Below are positions 20,888-31,576 of a DNA stretch of 59,966 nucleotides, in pieces. The notes beneath the pieces are model-generated. The model saw only the letters and a program-made list of their open reading frames with translations, had not been told where the DNA came from and searched no databases. Location: positions 1,752,763 to 1,812,728 of the forward strand of contig BFEA01000259.1 in the NCBI GenBank assembly GCA_003427395.1, written 5' to 3'. The stretch's first letter is position 1. The number at the start of each line of letters is the position of its first letter. Both the position numbers and the translations under genes were made by a program. The DNA comes from Chara braunii. Taxonomy: Eukaryota; Streptophyta; Charophyceae; Charales; Characeae.

Positions 20888-22150
20888 CCTACTAGTAAAG
20901 GGGGTAGCTGGTAGGATGGGAATAGGTACATAAGCAGCGGAGATGGTGGCTCAGCTGCATAGTCTTGTCGGAGTGAGGTATAGGGGATTGATTTGGGGTG
21001 TCTGAGTCATTTTTTGAATTGTGCATATGTTTTTGTTTAAAAAAGAAAAAGAGGTAAGAGGTAAGTGGGGTTGGTGTTGCGCTTATTAAGGTGAGGGCGT
21101 TCACCTGATTTCTGCCTTTCCTCCTCTTGCGAACTATGGGTGGAGGAGGTCGGCTCGTCGTGAGAGGAGGAATGTGTTGAGGAAGGTGTCCGTTGTGTGG
21201 TTGTGGCTATTGTTCTCATCCCGCGAATTATGTGGTGAAGGAGGTCGGCTCGTCGGGGGTTGGAGGGAAGAGGGAGAATGATTGTTGCTGGCTCGTTAAA
21301 CCCACTCAAAGGTTATTTTGGGACTACTTCTATTCTTCTTCTTCGAACTATGTGGTGGAGGAGGTCGGCTCGTCGAAGGAAGATGAATAGTTGAAGTTTG
21401 TTTCCAACCATTATGGGATTCGGTTAGGTTGTTGTCTACTGTTTTTTTTTTATCTTCGAGCTATGTGGTGGAGGAGGTCGGCTCGTCGAAAGATGATGAA
21501 GAGTGGTGTAGGGGGTTGAAGGGAAGAGGGAGGATGTTTTCTGATGGTTTTCTGATGAAGTATAGTGTTGCACTTATTGATTAAGGGCAAGGATTGGTGA
21601 GTTCACCTGATTTCTGCTACTCCTCGTCTTGTGAACTATGGGTGGAGGAGGTCGGCTCGTCGTGAGATGAGGAATAGTTGAGGAAGGTGTGCATTGTGTG
21701 GGTGCGGCTGCTGTTCTCATCCCGCGAACTATGTGGTGGAGGCGGTTGGCTCGTCGGGGGATGAAGAAGAGTAGGGGGTCGAAGGAATGAGGGTGGATTA
21801 TTTGTTCGAGTGGTCTTGAAAATGCTTTAGGTTTCTGGGTACTTACAACTCACTTTTGGCTTCTTTGATGTAGTCATATTCATGGATCTGCGGTTTTCCG
21901 ATGCCAGAACGACGTTGGCCGGTGCTGGGGGTTGCCCTGTAACTTGTTGATAGCAGGAGCGTGAGGCCTGGTAGAGAGATCTGGGGATGCCTTGGGGCGG
22001 GCATTCTAAGGGAAAATCAGGGGTTGTTGTCGAGACGACGTTGGCCGGAGCTGGGGTGAGTCGTGTTGCCCTGTAACCTAGCAGGGTAGGGGCATGAGGC
22101 CTGGGAGAGCTCGACAGGGAATAAGACAATTCTGGAGAATTTTAGAGGGT
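20888..22150. repeat. Repeat modules with a six-copy GTCGGCTCGTCG box
   Basis: Starts with the module GGTAGCTGGTAGGATGGGAA, also found at 15008, 19663 and 27284. A box reading CGAACTATGTGGTGGAGGAG followed by GTCGGCTCGTCG occurs six times, starting at about 21131, 21223, 21344, 21457, 21633 and 21724. From 21900 to 22130 the CCCTGTAAC unit occurs twice more. Confidence 0.75.
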
Positions 22151-23407
22151 TTTGCTAAGGAGTCCATGGGTTCTGAGTATTCAGCAGCTTAGCAATAGGC
22201 CAACAATTACCCAAGTTTTTCTAAATTGCAAGGAACCTGACTGTTCACAACTTGTTGGAGTGTATCATCTCGCATGTACAAATGTCATCACACAGATTGA
22301 GTAGCTTCACACAAAGCCAAGTCGAGATGAAATGAGAACCAGATAGCGCAACTTATATTATCAAAAATCGCATTATACAAGACTATCTCGAGCTCAAGAG
22401 TTCAGCGCCCACAGAATACAAGTCTTTCTCTCGTTCAATCATACACAAGGCCTGGCTCAGCCAGCGTCTGCCCCAGGTCACAATTATGGCGCCAATAGGT
22501 AAGTATCCACCATACCACCATATCCAACGTCATAACCTGTCTTCTCTCTCTCCTTCTTCTCTCTCAAGATCTTTGTCCTGGTTCCCTTGTCTCACCATGC
22601 ATGCACACTCCGTCTACGAGAATCTACTCTGAATGCAACTCACTGATATCCCACTACAAATCCTCCTACTGCTATTGGCTTCTCCTGCAGCCAGCGCCCA
22701 ACTTCCCTTCATTCTGGCGCAACTCTCTTTCAGCCAGCGCTCCTCCCTGTACTACAGCGCACAAGTGCCTCAACACTTTCACGCATCAATGCCCATGGGG
22801 AATCTGCCTTGTGGGGAGGCTGCCTCGTTCTTTATAGTGTTGGCCTCCCCTTGCGAGGTCTGAATTCAATCTGTCTTGGGACCTTTCCCAGTCCTAGCCT
22901 CTGTGGAGTGTGTCCCAAACCCTTATCCTCAGGGGTCACTGCTGCTGCGGCCTTCAGGCCTTCATTTCGAACTTTCAGTCTGTATCTAGACTCTCCTTTT
23001 GACTTGAATCTTGATTGGGACTTTATCTCTTTGACTTCTTTTGAACAGGCACACCTACTGCTCGAACAGACACACATACTGTACGAACAGACACATCTCC
23101 TGCATGAACAGACAAATCCTGCACACCCCCTGGATAAACAAATGTGACTCCCACATTTGAATATTGCAACTGTTCGTCCAGAGCACAACTGTGACCTTTG
23201 ACATTGACTTTTACCTTAGCTAGAATGTGACTTTTGACCCAGAGAACATGCCCTTTGATCTGTTTTCACGAGTTGGGCTCTGGGCGAGTAACCCCACTAA
23301 GCCGCACTTGTCAGTCAGGGTCTGAATCGGGTAAAGGCCCTTTTAAAATGTTTAATTCTCTTGAACTTTCTTGAATTTCTTCAAAAGTTCTCAATAGTTC
23401 TCAGATT
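22151..23407. other. Gene-less stretch with short ACAGACACA repeats
   Basis: No protein or RNA gene recognised. Between 23040 and 23145 a ~25-bp unit (CGAACAGACACACATACTG and variants) repeats about four times. Confidence 0.45.
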
Positions 23408-23557
23408 GATTCTCAGCCGTAGCCGGGTAATGGCCCCGGTACCTCAAATGACTTGTGTAACTCTACATGGGACGCTGGGCCTGGTTCCCAGCATGTGTTG
23501 CTGCCCACGAATAGACTGGAGCATTTGCCCCCCCAAAAAAAAAGAAAAAAAAAAAGG
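23408..23557 (+). mobile_element. SINE-like element with upstream module
   Basis: TCAGCCGTAGCCGGGTAATG and GCCCCGGTAC form a 5' module. About 60 bp later follows GGGACGCTGGGCCTGGTTCC, CAGCATGTG, CCCACGAATAGACTGGAGC and an A-rich tail. The same pairing of modules occurs at 29948-30102. Confidence 0.75.
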
Positions 23558-23671
23558 GACTAGATCCTAACTCGCTTCAGACGCCTTAGGGTGAAGAGGT
23601 CCCATTTTTTTGCTGTTAGCGCAGAGAGTTTCTGAACTTTGAGAATTTACCTGATGATTTATCCATTGGAA

Positions 23672-23820
23672 GGGACGCTGGACCCAGTTTCCAGCAGGTG
23701 CAGCTCCCCACCAATAGAAAGGAGCCATCGGAACCTTGCCGGCTTCTACCCTCTGGGGCTCTTACCACCCAAGGGGTAGAAGACCTGGCCCTGAACGATG
23801 ATTGGAAAAAAAAAAAAAAG
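23672..23820 (+). mobile_element. SINE-like element, long form
   Basis: GGGACGCTGGACCCAGTTTCC and AGCAGGTGCAGCTCCCCACC, then a CTTCTACCCT/AGGGGTAGAAG hairpin, GACCTGGCCC and A13. The hairpin sequence differs from the 3628 copy while the stem is preserved, suggesting that the structure matters. Confidence 0.75.
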
Positions 23821-24298
23821 GCGAGGGGAAGGTGTGATTTCCAGACTTCGTTTTTTTTTTTTTTTTTGGCTCTGAGAAATAGAACTGGGACGGTGAAATT
23901 CAAATATAGTCTTAGGAATAGGTGATGGAAGGTAAAAGAAACAGAAGTTGAGAGAAGAGTGTAGAAAGAACAGCAAAAAAAAATTAAAAAAAAAAAATCA
24001 AATCTTGTCATGGATCTGACAGGAAGGCTTCCGCGTCTGTCGGATGGCCTGTTGGCTGTGTTCGTGGACACGTTTTATTGCCACGGTACATCAATATGAA
24101 GACTTACATGAAGGAGATCTTACCAACCCATGAACTCGGGTGCACAGCTGTTCTTCTTTGTTTTATGTGCCATTTCTATTCATTTTAAATCAGAAAACGA
24201 TCCATTCATGCAAATAAAAAATCACTTTGTCTTATCCAAAAAAACCATAAAATTGCGTCAGACATCGTAGAAAAAGAATACTTCGCTAGTGGGTCCAG

Positions 24299-24405
24299 GT
24301 CCCTGGACCCGCTTTCCAGCAGCAGCAGCTGCTGCTCCCCCCCCCACCAATAGATAGGAGCTCTCTTGTTCAAAAACCACAAAGGAAAAAAGAAAAAAAA
24401 GGAGA
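24299..24405 (+). mobile_element. SINE-like element, short form
   Basis: CTGGACCCGCTTTCCAGCAG with an expanded GCAGCAGCTGCTGC palindrome, CCACCAATAGATAGGAGC, then an A-rich tail. Confidence 0.65.
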
Positions 24406-24869
24406 ACAGGCAACCAGGCTTTCCTGACGCCAAAGCAGACCCTGTCAGACTGCACATCGCTGGCAACGCATTCACACATACATCATGCACCTGCGGATCT
24501 GCACACCCAAAATTGGGAGTATATACTAGAACTGGAGTGGGGGGGTTGTATTAAAAAAAAAAAGAAAAAAAAAAGAGCTAGGGCTAAGGCCCTGGGCCCT
24601 GGCACACCAGCAATTTTATTCTCGGGCTTTTTTTCCCTTTTTTTTGTGGGGGGGGTTAATAAAAAATCCAGGGTGTTGTAGAGGCACTACGCACACATTG
24701 ATTGCCGGAAGCGATCAGCTGTAGTCTCCCTGAGGAGACGAGGCCACCTCCCATCCCATCCTCGCGTCAATACTCCTAAGCGCATCCCATCCCTACTATC
24801 CTACCTCAGTGTGACCATCACTCAGGGCCATCACCCTCCAGTATCGAGGGGAACTTGGACGGAACAGTA
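24406..24869. other. Gene-less stretch
   Basis: A- and T-rich homopolymer-laden DNA with no recognised gene. Confidence 0.4.
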
Positions 24870-24960
24870 GTGACAGGCACCAGGGCTAGAGACCCGGCCC
24901 TGGTGCGCTCCATTCTATTGATTGGGAGCAGCACCTGCTGGGAACCGGGTCCAGTCTCCC
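24870..24960 (-). mobile_element. SINE-like element, long form, minus orientation
   Basis: On the minus strand: GGGAGACTGGACCCGGTTCC, CAGCAGGTGCTGCTCCC, ATCAATAGAATGGAGC, then a CACCAGGGC/GCCCTGGTG hairpin. No A tail remains. Confidence 0.65.
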
Positions 24961-25379
24961 ACAAATACACAATGACCACAAAGAGATCCCACCCACCACA
25001 ATCTCTAACTATTTCTTTCCTCACAGGACTCGCGGCGAAGGATTGACCTCGCACCCAATTTTTTCTAAGCCTCCCACCCAATCTTTTCTGAAGCATCAGG
25101 AATGGGGCTTTTAGCCCTGGGCTTTTTGCTGGCCAGCTCCTTGTGCGGGTCCAATGCGGCACGGCAGCGTTAGGACTGCATCCTCTCTTGATTCCTGTGC
25201 ATCATTTGAAAGCATGCACCCCTAACTTTTTTTTCTTTTTTTTTTAACACGACCTTTGGTTTCTTTTTTTTTTTGGTTTCTTCTTTTCCCTTATATACAG
25301 TTCGGTGTTCGGGTTCTGTCCCTATCCCACATGCCTTGTAGTGGTGGACAGACTCTTTCCTCCTGCTTGGGGATGGTGG

Positions 25380-25489
25380 CTACCTTCTTCCCCCGAATAC
25401 AACATACGGTCATTATAGCTGTATTTGAGAATCTTTCAGTCTAGATACAGCAATAATGACAGTACATTGTATTCGGGGGAAGAAGGTAG
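25380..25489. mobile_element. Complete hairpin MITE-like element (110 bp)
   Basis: Arms CTACCTTCTTCCCCCGAATA (left) and TATTCGGGGGAAGAAGGTAG (right) are perfect inverted repeats, with ACGGTCATTATAGCTGTAT and its diverged partner extending the stem. The centre, CTTTCAGTCTAGAT, is the complement of the GACTGAAAG box of the 37810 copy. Confidence 0.85.
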
Positions 25490-25756
25490 GCGTCAGGCCC
25501 GAAATTCGCCTTGCACCTATGCAGAAGAAAGCCTCAGGGGAGCAATTATGTGGACATTGTGTACTTTGCGGAACCCTGCAGTTCGTCACAGAGAGTGCCT
25601 GACAGCTCCGGAGGTCCAGGCAGATGCTTTCTACTGATTGGTCCCTTAAACCACCCCTCTACCCGCCTTTAGACATTTGGGGGAGCAGTAGGCCATTTTT
25701 TCGGATAGGCACGTGGCCTACCGGTCGGTCTGTCTGGGGTATGGCCTTAGTCCCAG

Positions 25757-25995
25757 AGTGGCAAAAAACGAAATAGGCCGAGTCAGCACGAAGATTATTT
25801 GACGGGCAAATTTTTTTATTTTTATTTTTTCTGATATTTTTCCTGGAAAGATCATGACCTACACTACGGACCCTCATATTTTTAGAATTTTCTGTGGATT
25901 CTTCTAAGCACGAAAAATCACCAAAGTTGCCCTACATCTGTTAGCCGACAAAAGGTAGAGTGGCAAAAATGGAAATGGGCCGAATCCGCCCAGCT
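25757..25995. repeat. ~60-bp direct duplication with a short shared segment
   Basis: GAGTGGCAAAAAACGAAATA, GGCCGAGTC and TTATTTGACGGGCAAA recur about 204 bp later as GAGTGGCAAAAATGGAAATG, GGCCGAATC and TTATTTCACGGGCAAA. The segment TTTTTAGAATTTTCTGTG at 25877 recurs at 30117. Confidence 0.65.
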
Positions 25996-27240
25996 ATTAT
26001 TTCACGGGCAAAATGATTTTTTTTGTTTTTTCGGTGCGAAGTAGCACGATAGGTGTAAAACGGCTATGGCGTGCGATGGCGTGCGTTGGAGACTTTGTGA
26101 AGGCAAGATAGGAGGGGGACGAGTGGTGGCAGGTAGTCGGTTGTGGCGGAGTGGAATGGGGATTGGGTCGAGGAGAAGGTGGGTCGGGTGAGCGGGGGCT
26201 TGATGGTGGGGGATTTCCTATACTAGCCCTTCTACTCCGTATCTCCTTCATCTTGACTTAACGGCCTCCGGTTTGTTGGGCAGGGACTGAACTTTCTATG
26301 AGGTGGTGTCAACAGGCTTGGCGTGGTCACTCACAACGCAATCACATAGGGCAGTGATAGGGATGTGATTGTGTCCTACCAAATCTCTTCTGGTCAGTGC
26401 GGCTTGCCAAGGGGCTATATTAGCACGGGCTATGGGGAGGCGAACGTGCTCCTCCCGCAGGAACAGGCAGGAATTGAGTTTGGACACTACAGCGGCGGGG
26501 CAGCTGGATCATGGGATCGCGAGAGTGGAGCGCTACGTGATGGNTTGCACGAACTGAGACTTTAGGCGTTTCAAGGCGACTTCACGCAGCGACGGGTTCT
26601 CCAGTAATTCTTGAGGCAGGACCTAATTTTGTTGTTGTTTCTTTCTTCTTAGAAGGTAATTTCTTGGGTGGTAATTCTGATTTTTTAGTTGATCTCAATC
26701 GGTAGTTCGTAATTTTTCTTGTTGATTTCGTGATCTGTTTTTAGATCTGTTTTTAGAAGCATTATGGTTTCTCTCATACACAATTCTACTTAGTATTTCT
26801 GATTTACTGTCTGAGCGATTTCTTGAACCAATTCGTTTTTCTGCTAAGTATTTCCTGACTCAATTGATTGTCAACTTGTTTTTTCTAGCTGATGGGTACC
26901 GGCTGATGAGAGTGAACTCTGGCGCGATTGGCGTTGGGTAGTGCTAGTTCACCACCTTGACGACGGAGACTGGGATTCTTGAGGGGGCAAAGAACGTCAG
27001 GGTGATGATGGTGCTTGGCCCCCGCGGAGAAGAGGCCCTCTTAAGTTCTTCACTACGACGGAGGTGGGAAGGACGGAGGTGATTGGGAAGGAGGAAGTTG
27101 GTAGTGGATGCGATTGGCGCTGAAATTTCGGCGGGTACCGGCCACTGGCCGCTAACTTCACCCGGATCAGTCTGCGTTTCTTCCCTTCGATGATGGAGGC
27201 AGGATTGTTTTGTGGGGTTATTTTTCCAACTAAAGGTTGA
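25996..27240. other. Gene-less stretch
   Basis: No recognised gene; one N at 26524. The part 26640-26890 has the TTTCTTGATT/AATTCTGATTTT texture seen in other AT-rich blocks. Confidence 0.4.
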
Positions 27241-27283
27241 GTGGGATGAATAGATGGTTGGATATCAAGCGTCCTACTAGTGA

Positions 27284-29560
27284 GGGGGCTAGCTGGTAGG
27301 ATGGAAATAGGGTATAGCAGCAGTGGAGATGGTGGCTCTGCTGCAGTAAGTCTTGTCGGAGTAAGGTAAAGAGGATATGATGGGGGGGTCTCTAAGTTGT
27401 TTTCCAAATTTTGAGGCTTCTGTAGTGATTTTCTTAGTACATCAAATTCTTCTTAGCCCCGGGATTCTAAACTTTCAAAATTCTATGTCAACTTTCATAT
27501 GGGACGCTGGGCCCGGTTCCCAGCACGTGCTGCTCCCCACGAATAGATTGGAGCTTTGTTCCCCCCCCCCAAAAAAAAGTATTCCTGATTTACTGTCTGA
27601 GCGATTTCTTGAACCTTGGGTTCTGGAAATCAGAGTTGTAAGTCCGTTCGGACATCAGGATTGATTCCCTATTCTGTTGTCTATTTGGATTCTCAAATCT
27701 TATCAAATCATATTTTCACTATTATCTTCATCTCGATTGATTTCTTGAATTTCCTGGATTGGATGCTTAATTTATGATTCAAACTTCTTTTGATTCCGGA
27801 TTTACTGTCTGAGCGATTTCTCTTATTCCCATCTTACCTCTATCTTGATGGATTTTCTGAATTCGATGCTGATCAGTTTTTACTCAAGCAGTTAGTCTTG
27901 CACGGGAGTCTCAACTGTGATGTTGTGAGATCGGGGTCAGAGGTGCGTGGTGTGACCTTGGAGTCCCACCCTGCTGGAGTGGAAATCTCCTTTAGGGTTG
28001 GAGTCCCTCCCTGCGAGGGTTACACAATGTGGGTGGTGTGACCTTGGAGAGGGCAGGGACAGTATTGAGGGGTTGTCGTTCTATGGGCCACGCTGATTTT
28101 CTGGTCGTATCAGCTATGGCGGCTGGGGAGAGAGGACAAGGGGTGCTGATGTCATCAGGGTGAGAGTTGAGAGTGTTGTTCCACTTGGAGGGGGTGGGGC
28201 AGGAAGATAGGCTTTTGCTCTGTGGGGGCATACTCTAAGGGGTATTGTATGCGACTGAGGGAGCAGGAGGGGTATCTTGGGGGCTGTTTTGAACTAGGGC
28301 GGGGAGGTGAGGGTGCGCCTTCCCGCGGAGGCAGTAAACAAACAGGGGGTCATTTTTTGGAGGGGAGTAATCCATTTGGCTCTTGTGACCCCTTTTGTAA
28401 GTATCCGAGACTTCAATAGGCACTGAAGTTTCCATGGGGAGAGAAGGTTGTTCTTCTCCCTCTCTTCCCCTCTCCCTGTGGGTACAGTGGGCGCTGAGAT
28501 GTCCATGTGATTTTTCAGGATTTGTGCTTGATTTTTCTTAATTTTTTAAAATTTCCTGCTAATATAATCTTAGTTGACGCTAGATAGCAGGAAGGGGAAG
28601 ATTGGTCCTAAGGTTGCTGGGTAAGTGTAGTGGGTACGCAGGTAGAGGATGGATTAGTGTTCAGGGGGTAGGTCTAATTAGAAGGGCGGGGTGGGGTGGC
28701 AATGGTCGGTGCTGGAGCGAGGTGCTCTGTAACCAGGGTTGAAGGTTGAGACTATTGGAGCTATGTCGAGGGTGGAAGGCATAACCATCCTGTTCAATGC
28801 AGTTGAAGCCGGGGCAGTGACCCTGTAACCTTGGGGGCTTTTCAGCTAAGGAAGTTGTCGAGGGAGGAAGACACTTCCTGACCGTCAGAATCAGCTCGGT
28901 CGGTACCGGGGCAGTTGGCTTGCCCTGTCATCCTAGCAGGGGGGGTATGAGACCTGGCGAGTTCTGGTGGGAGGACTGAATATCTGGGCTACGGTCTTTC
29001 CTCTGTGGTGCGAGGAGAGAGCTGGATGGTTGGTGGTTTTTGTTTTCCTCTCTTCCTGTGTTTAGGCCAATCAGACTTTTCTCGTATGGTCTTAGTCTAA
29101 GTTCTTATGAAATTTTCTGATGGGTTTCTGCCCATGATTAGGGAGATTGGGGATAGAATGCCAAGGGGGAAGGAGAAGGTGAGAACTGAAAAATGGGAGG
29201 AAGCAAGGGGGGTTCAACATGGGAAGGGATGTCTGTCTAAGTAGGTCAGAAGGACAAAGTTGGGACAACGCAGACTGGTGCTGGAGCTTTTCCTCTCTAA
29301 CCTGGGGGAGCAAGAGGTCTGTGGAGTTATGTCGAGGGAGGAAGGCATAACCAGTTTGTCCGACGTAGCTGATGCCAGGGGTTTTCCCTGTAACTTAGGG
29401 CTGTGTGACTAATCGAGAGTGTCGAGGGAGGAAGGCACTCTTTGCCGTCTGAACCAGGCTGGTCGGTACTGGGGAAGTCTGTGTTGCTCTGTAACCCTAG
29501 CATATGGGGGTATGAGATCAGCTGAGTTCTGGTACGAGGACTAAACGCTTGGACCTAACG
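27284..29560. repeat. Repeat modules, block B
   Basis: Contains the GCTAGCTGGTAGGATGG module (27284) and the 28130-28440 match to 14550-14840. It also has at least six variants of the CCCTGTAAC unit between 28690 and 29520 (for example near 28725, 28820, 28940, 29300, 29390, 29490), each near TCGAGGGAGGAAGGCA. It is interrupted by a SINE-like copy at 27501. No coding capacity. Confidence 0.65.
27501..27579 (+). mobile_element. SINE-like element, short form
   Basis: GGGACGCTGGGCCCGGTTCC, CAGCACGTGCTGCTCCCCAC, GAATAGATTGGAGC, then TTTGTTC, a C run and A8. Confidence 0.75.
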
Positions 29561-29675
29561 TTTTATTCGCTGGTTGAAAGGGAGGTGTAAACAGTAGGAG
29601 GTTTAGTTAGGATCTTCTGTTTCCAGGTTGGATTGTGGTCGAGTAGATCATAGGCAGTTTTTTTTTGGTAATTGG

Positions 29676-29676
<1 letters not shown>

Positions 29677-29732
<56 letters not shown>

Positions 29733-29733
29733 A
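29677..29733. repeat. T-run directly followed by A-run
   Basis: About 35 T then about 22 A form a head-to-head homopolymer. This is the expected scar when two retroposon tails of opposite orientation abut, or an assembly join. Confidence 0.75.
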
Positions 29734-29734
29734 A

Positions 29735-29845
29735 CACCCCCCGATGATAGTGGTGCTGATAAGAGCAGCCACCGCTACCACACGGGAAGAGGCTCCATCT
29801 ATTGGTGGGGAGCATCACCTGCTGGAAAGCGGATCCAGCGTCCCC
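29735..29845 (-). mobile_element. SINE-like element, minus orientation
   Basis: Minus-strand order: GGGACGCTGGATCCGCTTTCC, AGCAGGTGATGCTCCCCACC, AATAGATGGAGC, then a weak TGTGGTAGCGGTGG-containing stretch. The long T/A tract adjoins its 3' end. Confidence 0.7.
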
Positions 29846-29947
29846 TATACAAAATATGATCAGGAAAACAATGTGGAGGACCCTTGCCAGCATTGATTAC
29901 CCTGGAATCCAGGGGATTGACTGAGGTAATCAACGGATTGTTTTCCT

Positions 29948-30102
29948 AGCCGAAGCCGGGTAATGGCCCCGGAACTTCAAAGGTGTTACATATTCTCAGT
30001 TGTACTTCAAAGGGACGCTGAGCCCAGTTCTCAGCACGTGATGCTCCCCACGAATAGATTGGAGCTTTTGTCCCCCCCCAAAAAAAAAACAGAAAAAAAA
30101 AG
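29948..30102 (+). mobile_element. SINE-like element with upstream module
   Basis: AGCCGAAGCCGGGTAATGGC module, then GGGACGCTGAGCCCAGTTCTC, AGCACGTGATGCTCCCCACG, AATAGATTGGAGC and a C7-A9 tail. It shares its two-module layout with 23408-23557. Confidence 0.75.
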
Positions 30103-30515
30103 AAAGAAAGATCAATTTTTTAGAATTTTCTGTGAATTCTTCTGAGCATAAAAAATCGCCAAGTTACCGCTTTGAAATTGCGAGACCCCGCCCAAACTCA
30201 CAGGGAGGGCAATTTCCAGGAGGTGGGTAGAGCGGTGGTTTAAAGGGCAAAGGAAAGGTATGCCCTCCGAGCGATTAAGACTTTTGTTAAGCACCGGGCA
30301 ACACCCCGTCTTGTTTTCTCTAGTTTTTTTCTTAGTTGATATGACTTTGTGTTGCCCTCCTCACACACCTCTGCAGTTTCACAAGGGGTAGTGCCTCCTT
30401 TGGCTAGTGGGACTCTTTGATGGTGCATTGATGGTACTACTTAGAGAATGGGGTGCTTTTCTTTGTACACTATGTTGGGATAGATGGTTACTCTTTGCTT
30501 TCCTTCTTGGTGATA

Positions 30516-30605
30516 CTACCGTCTTCCCTCAAATAGAACGTACAGTCTTTGTGCCTGCATTTGGGCCCAACTTTCAGTCTAGATACAGTGATACCGTACG
30601 TTTGT
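30516..30605. mobile_element. Hairpin MITE-like element, right arm degraded
   Basis: CTACCGTCTTCCCTCAAATA and GAACGTACAGTC form the left arm. The centre CAACTTTCAGTCTAGATAC is conserved; the right arm decays after GTACG. Confidence 0.65.
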
Positions 30606-30676
30606 TGGAAAGAGAAAAGGAAAGAGGGTACTTTATTCCATGGGACTCTTGTTTCATTTTGGGGAAAATTGCACCT

Positions 30677-31155
30677 GTACCCCACTTAAAGATGGGAATA
30701 CCCACTATACCCAGTCCCAGCGCGAACTTACATCTATACCCAGAGGGCCTTCAACTTTGCATAGTACCCAGCTTTTCCCCTGTGCTAAATTGTAGGTGTA
30801 CCCAGCCCCCCAGGCCCTGGATTCAGAGCACGAAATTATGCTCATGCCCACCAAGTAGACCGTTGTGGCCCAACGGCTGCTGGGTATGAGCATAATTTCA
30901 GCCATCAGGTAGCAGGGTATGTGAACAATTTGGCCTCTCCTCCTCAGGTCCCGGCTATGCCCATAATGTTGCCTGGGTATGTCCATAATTTGTGCATTCC
31001 GATAGTTGGTTATAACCACAATTTTGCGGTACCAACCTGAGTCCACCTTGGTCCTGGGCATGCAAACAATTTCCATCAGCCATTTTATGGGTATAGACGC
31101 AAGTTGGCGCTGGGACTGGGTACAGCCCGTATATTCCCATCTTTAAGTGGGGTAC
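30677..31155. mobile_element. 479-bp element with ~65-bp terminal inverted repeats
   Basis: The left end GTACCCCACTTAAAGATGGG, later TACCCAGTCCCAGCGCGAAC and CATCTATACCCA, is mirrored by the right end TGGGTATAGACGCAAGTTGG, GCGCTGGGACTGGGTA and CCCATCTTTAAGTGGGGTAC. The interior carries six or more variants of GGGTATGAGCATAATTTC in both orientations, typical of the subterminal transposase-binding repeats of non-autonomous DNA transposons. No ORF. Confidence 0.8.
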
Positions 31156-31189
31156 ATAATCTACAGATCCAATTTTTTCTTTTTTTTTT

Positions 31190-31576
31190 AAGCTATGTTC
31201 TTCTCTCAGTTTCACCTCACAGTACCTACCTAACACTACTCCTAATTGTAGGCATACGGGGAACCCGTAGCAGCCAGAACCGTGTTCACGAGAGAACATG
31301 CGGGGGCTGCTCCTGACCTGCAGGTGGGAGATACCGGCTAGGGGACAGTCGGTAGCATCACGGACCATGCAACAGGACCAATCCCTGTGCCTCCCCTCAG
31401 GTCCCTCCCCTACGAACATCAGCAGACTCTGCTCAATGCCGATCGGGGAATCCAGTGGTCTATCTCTTGGTGGCGGGCGCCAAGCATGCCCAGGAAGGTA
31501 CATGAGGCCAATTGGGACTGAACCCACGACCTCCTGAATGCCACTTGCGTGCCTTTCCAACTGAGTTAGGTCGCTG
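31190..31576 (-). mobile_element. tRNA-headed SINE, complete
   Basis: On the minus strand the head has an A box CTAACTCAGTTGG (31557-31569) and a B box GTGGGTTCAGTCCC (31514-31527) at tRNA spacing. A ~300-bp body with CCTGCAGGTCAGGAGCAGCC follows, and it ends at AGCTTAAAAAAAAAGAAAAA (31190). The same body, without the head, lies in each 645-bp tandem unit at 4.5-6.4 kb, and relatives lie at 52562 and 58149. Confidence 0.8.
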
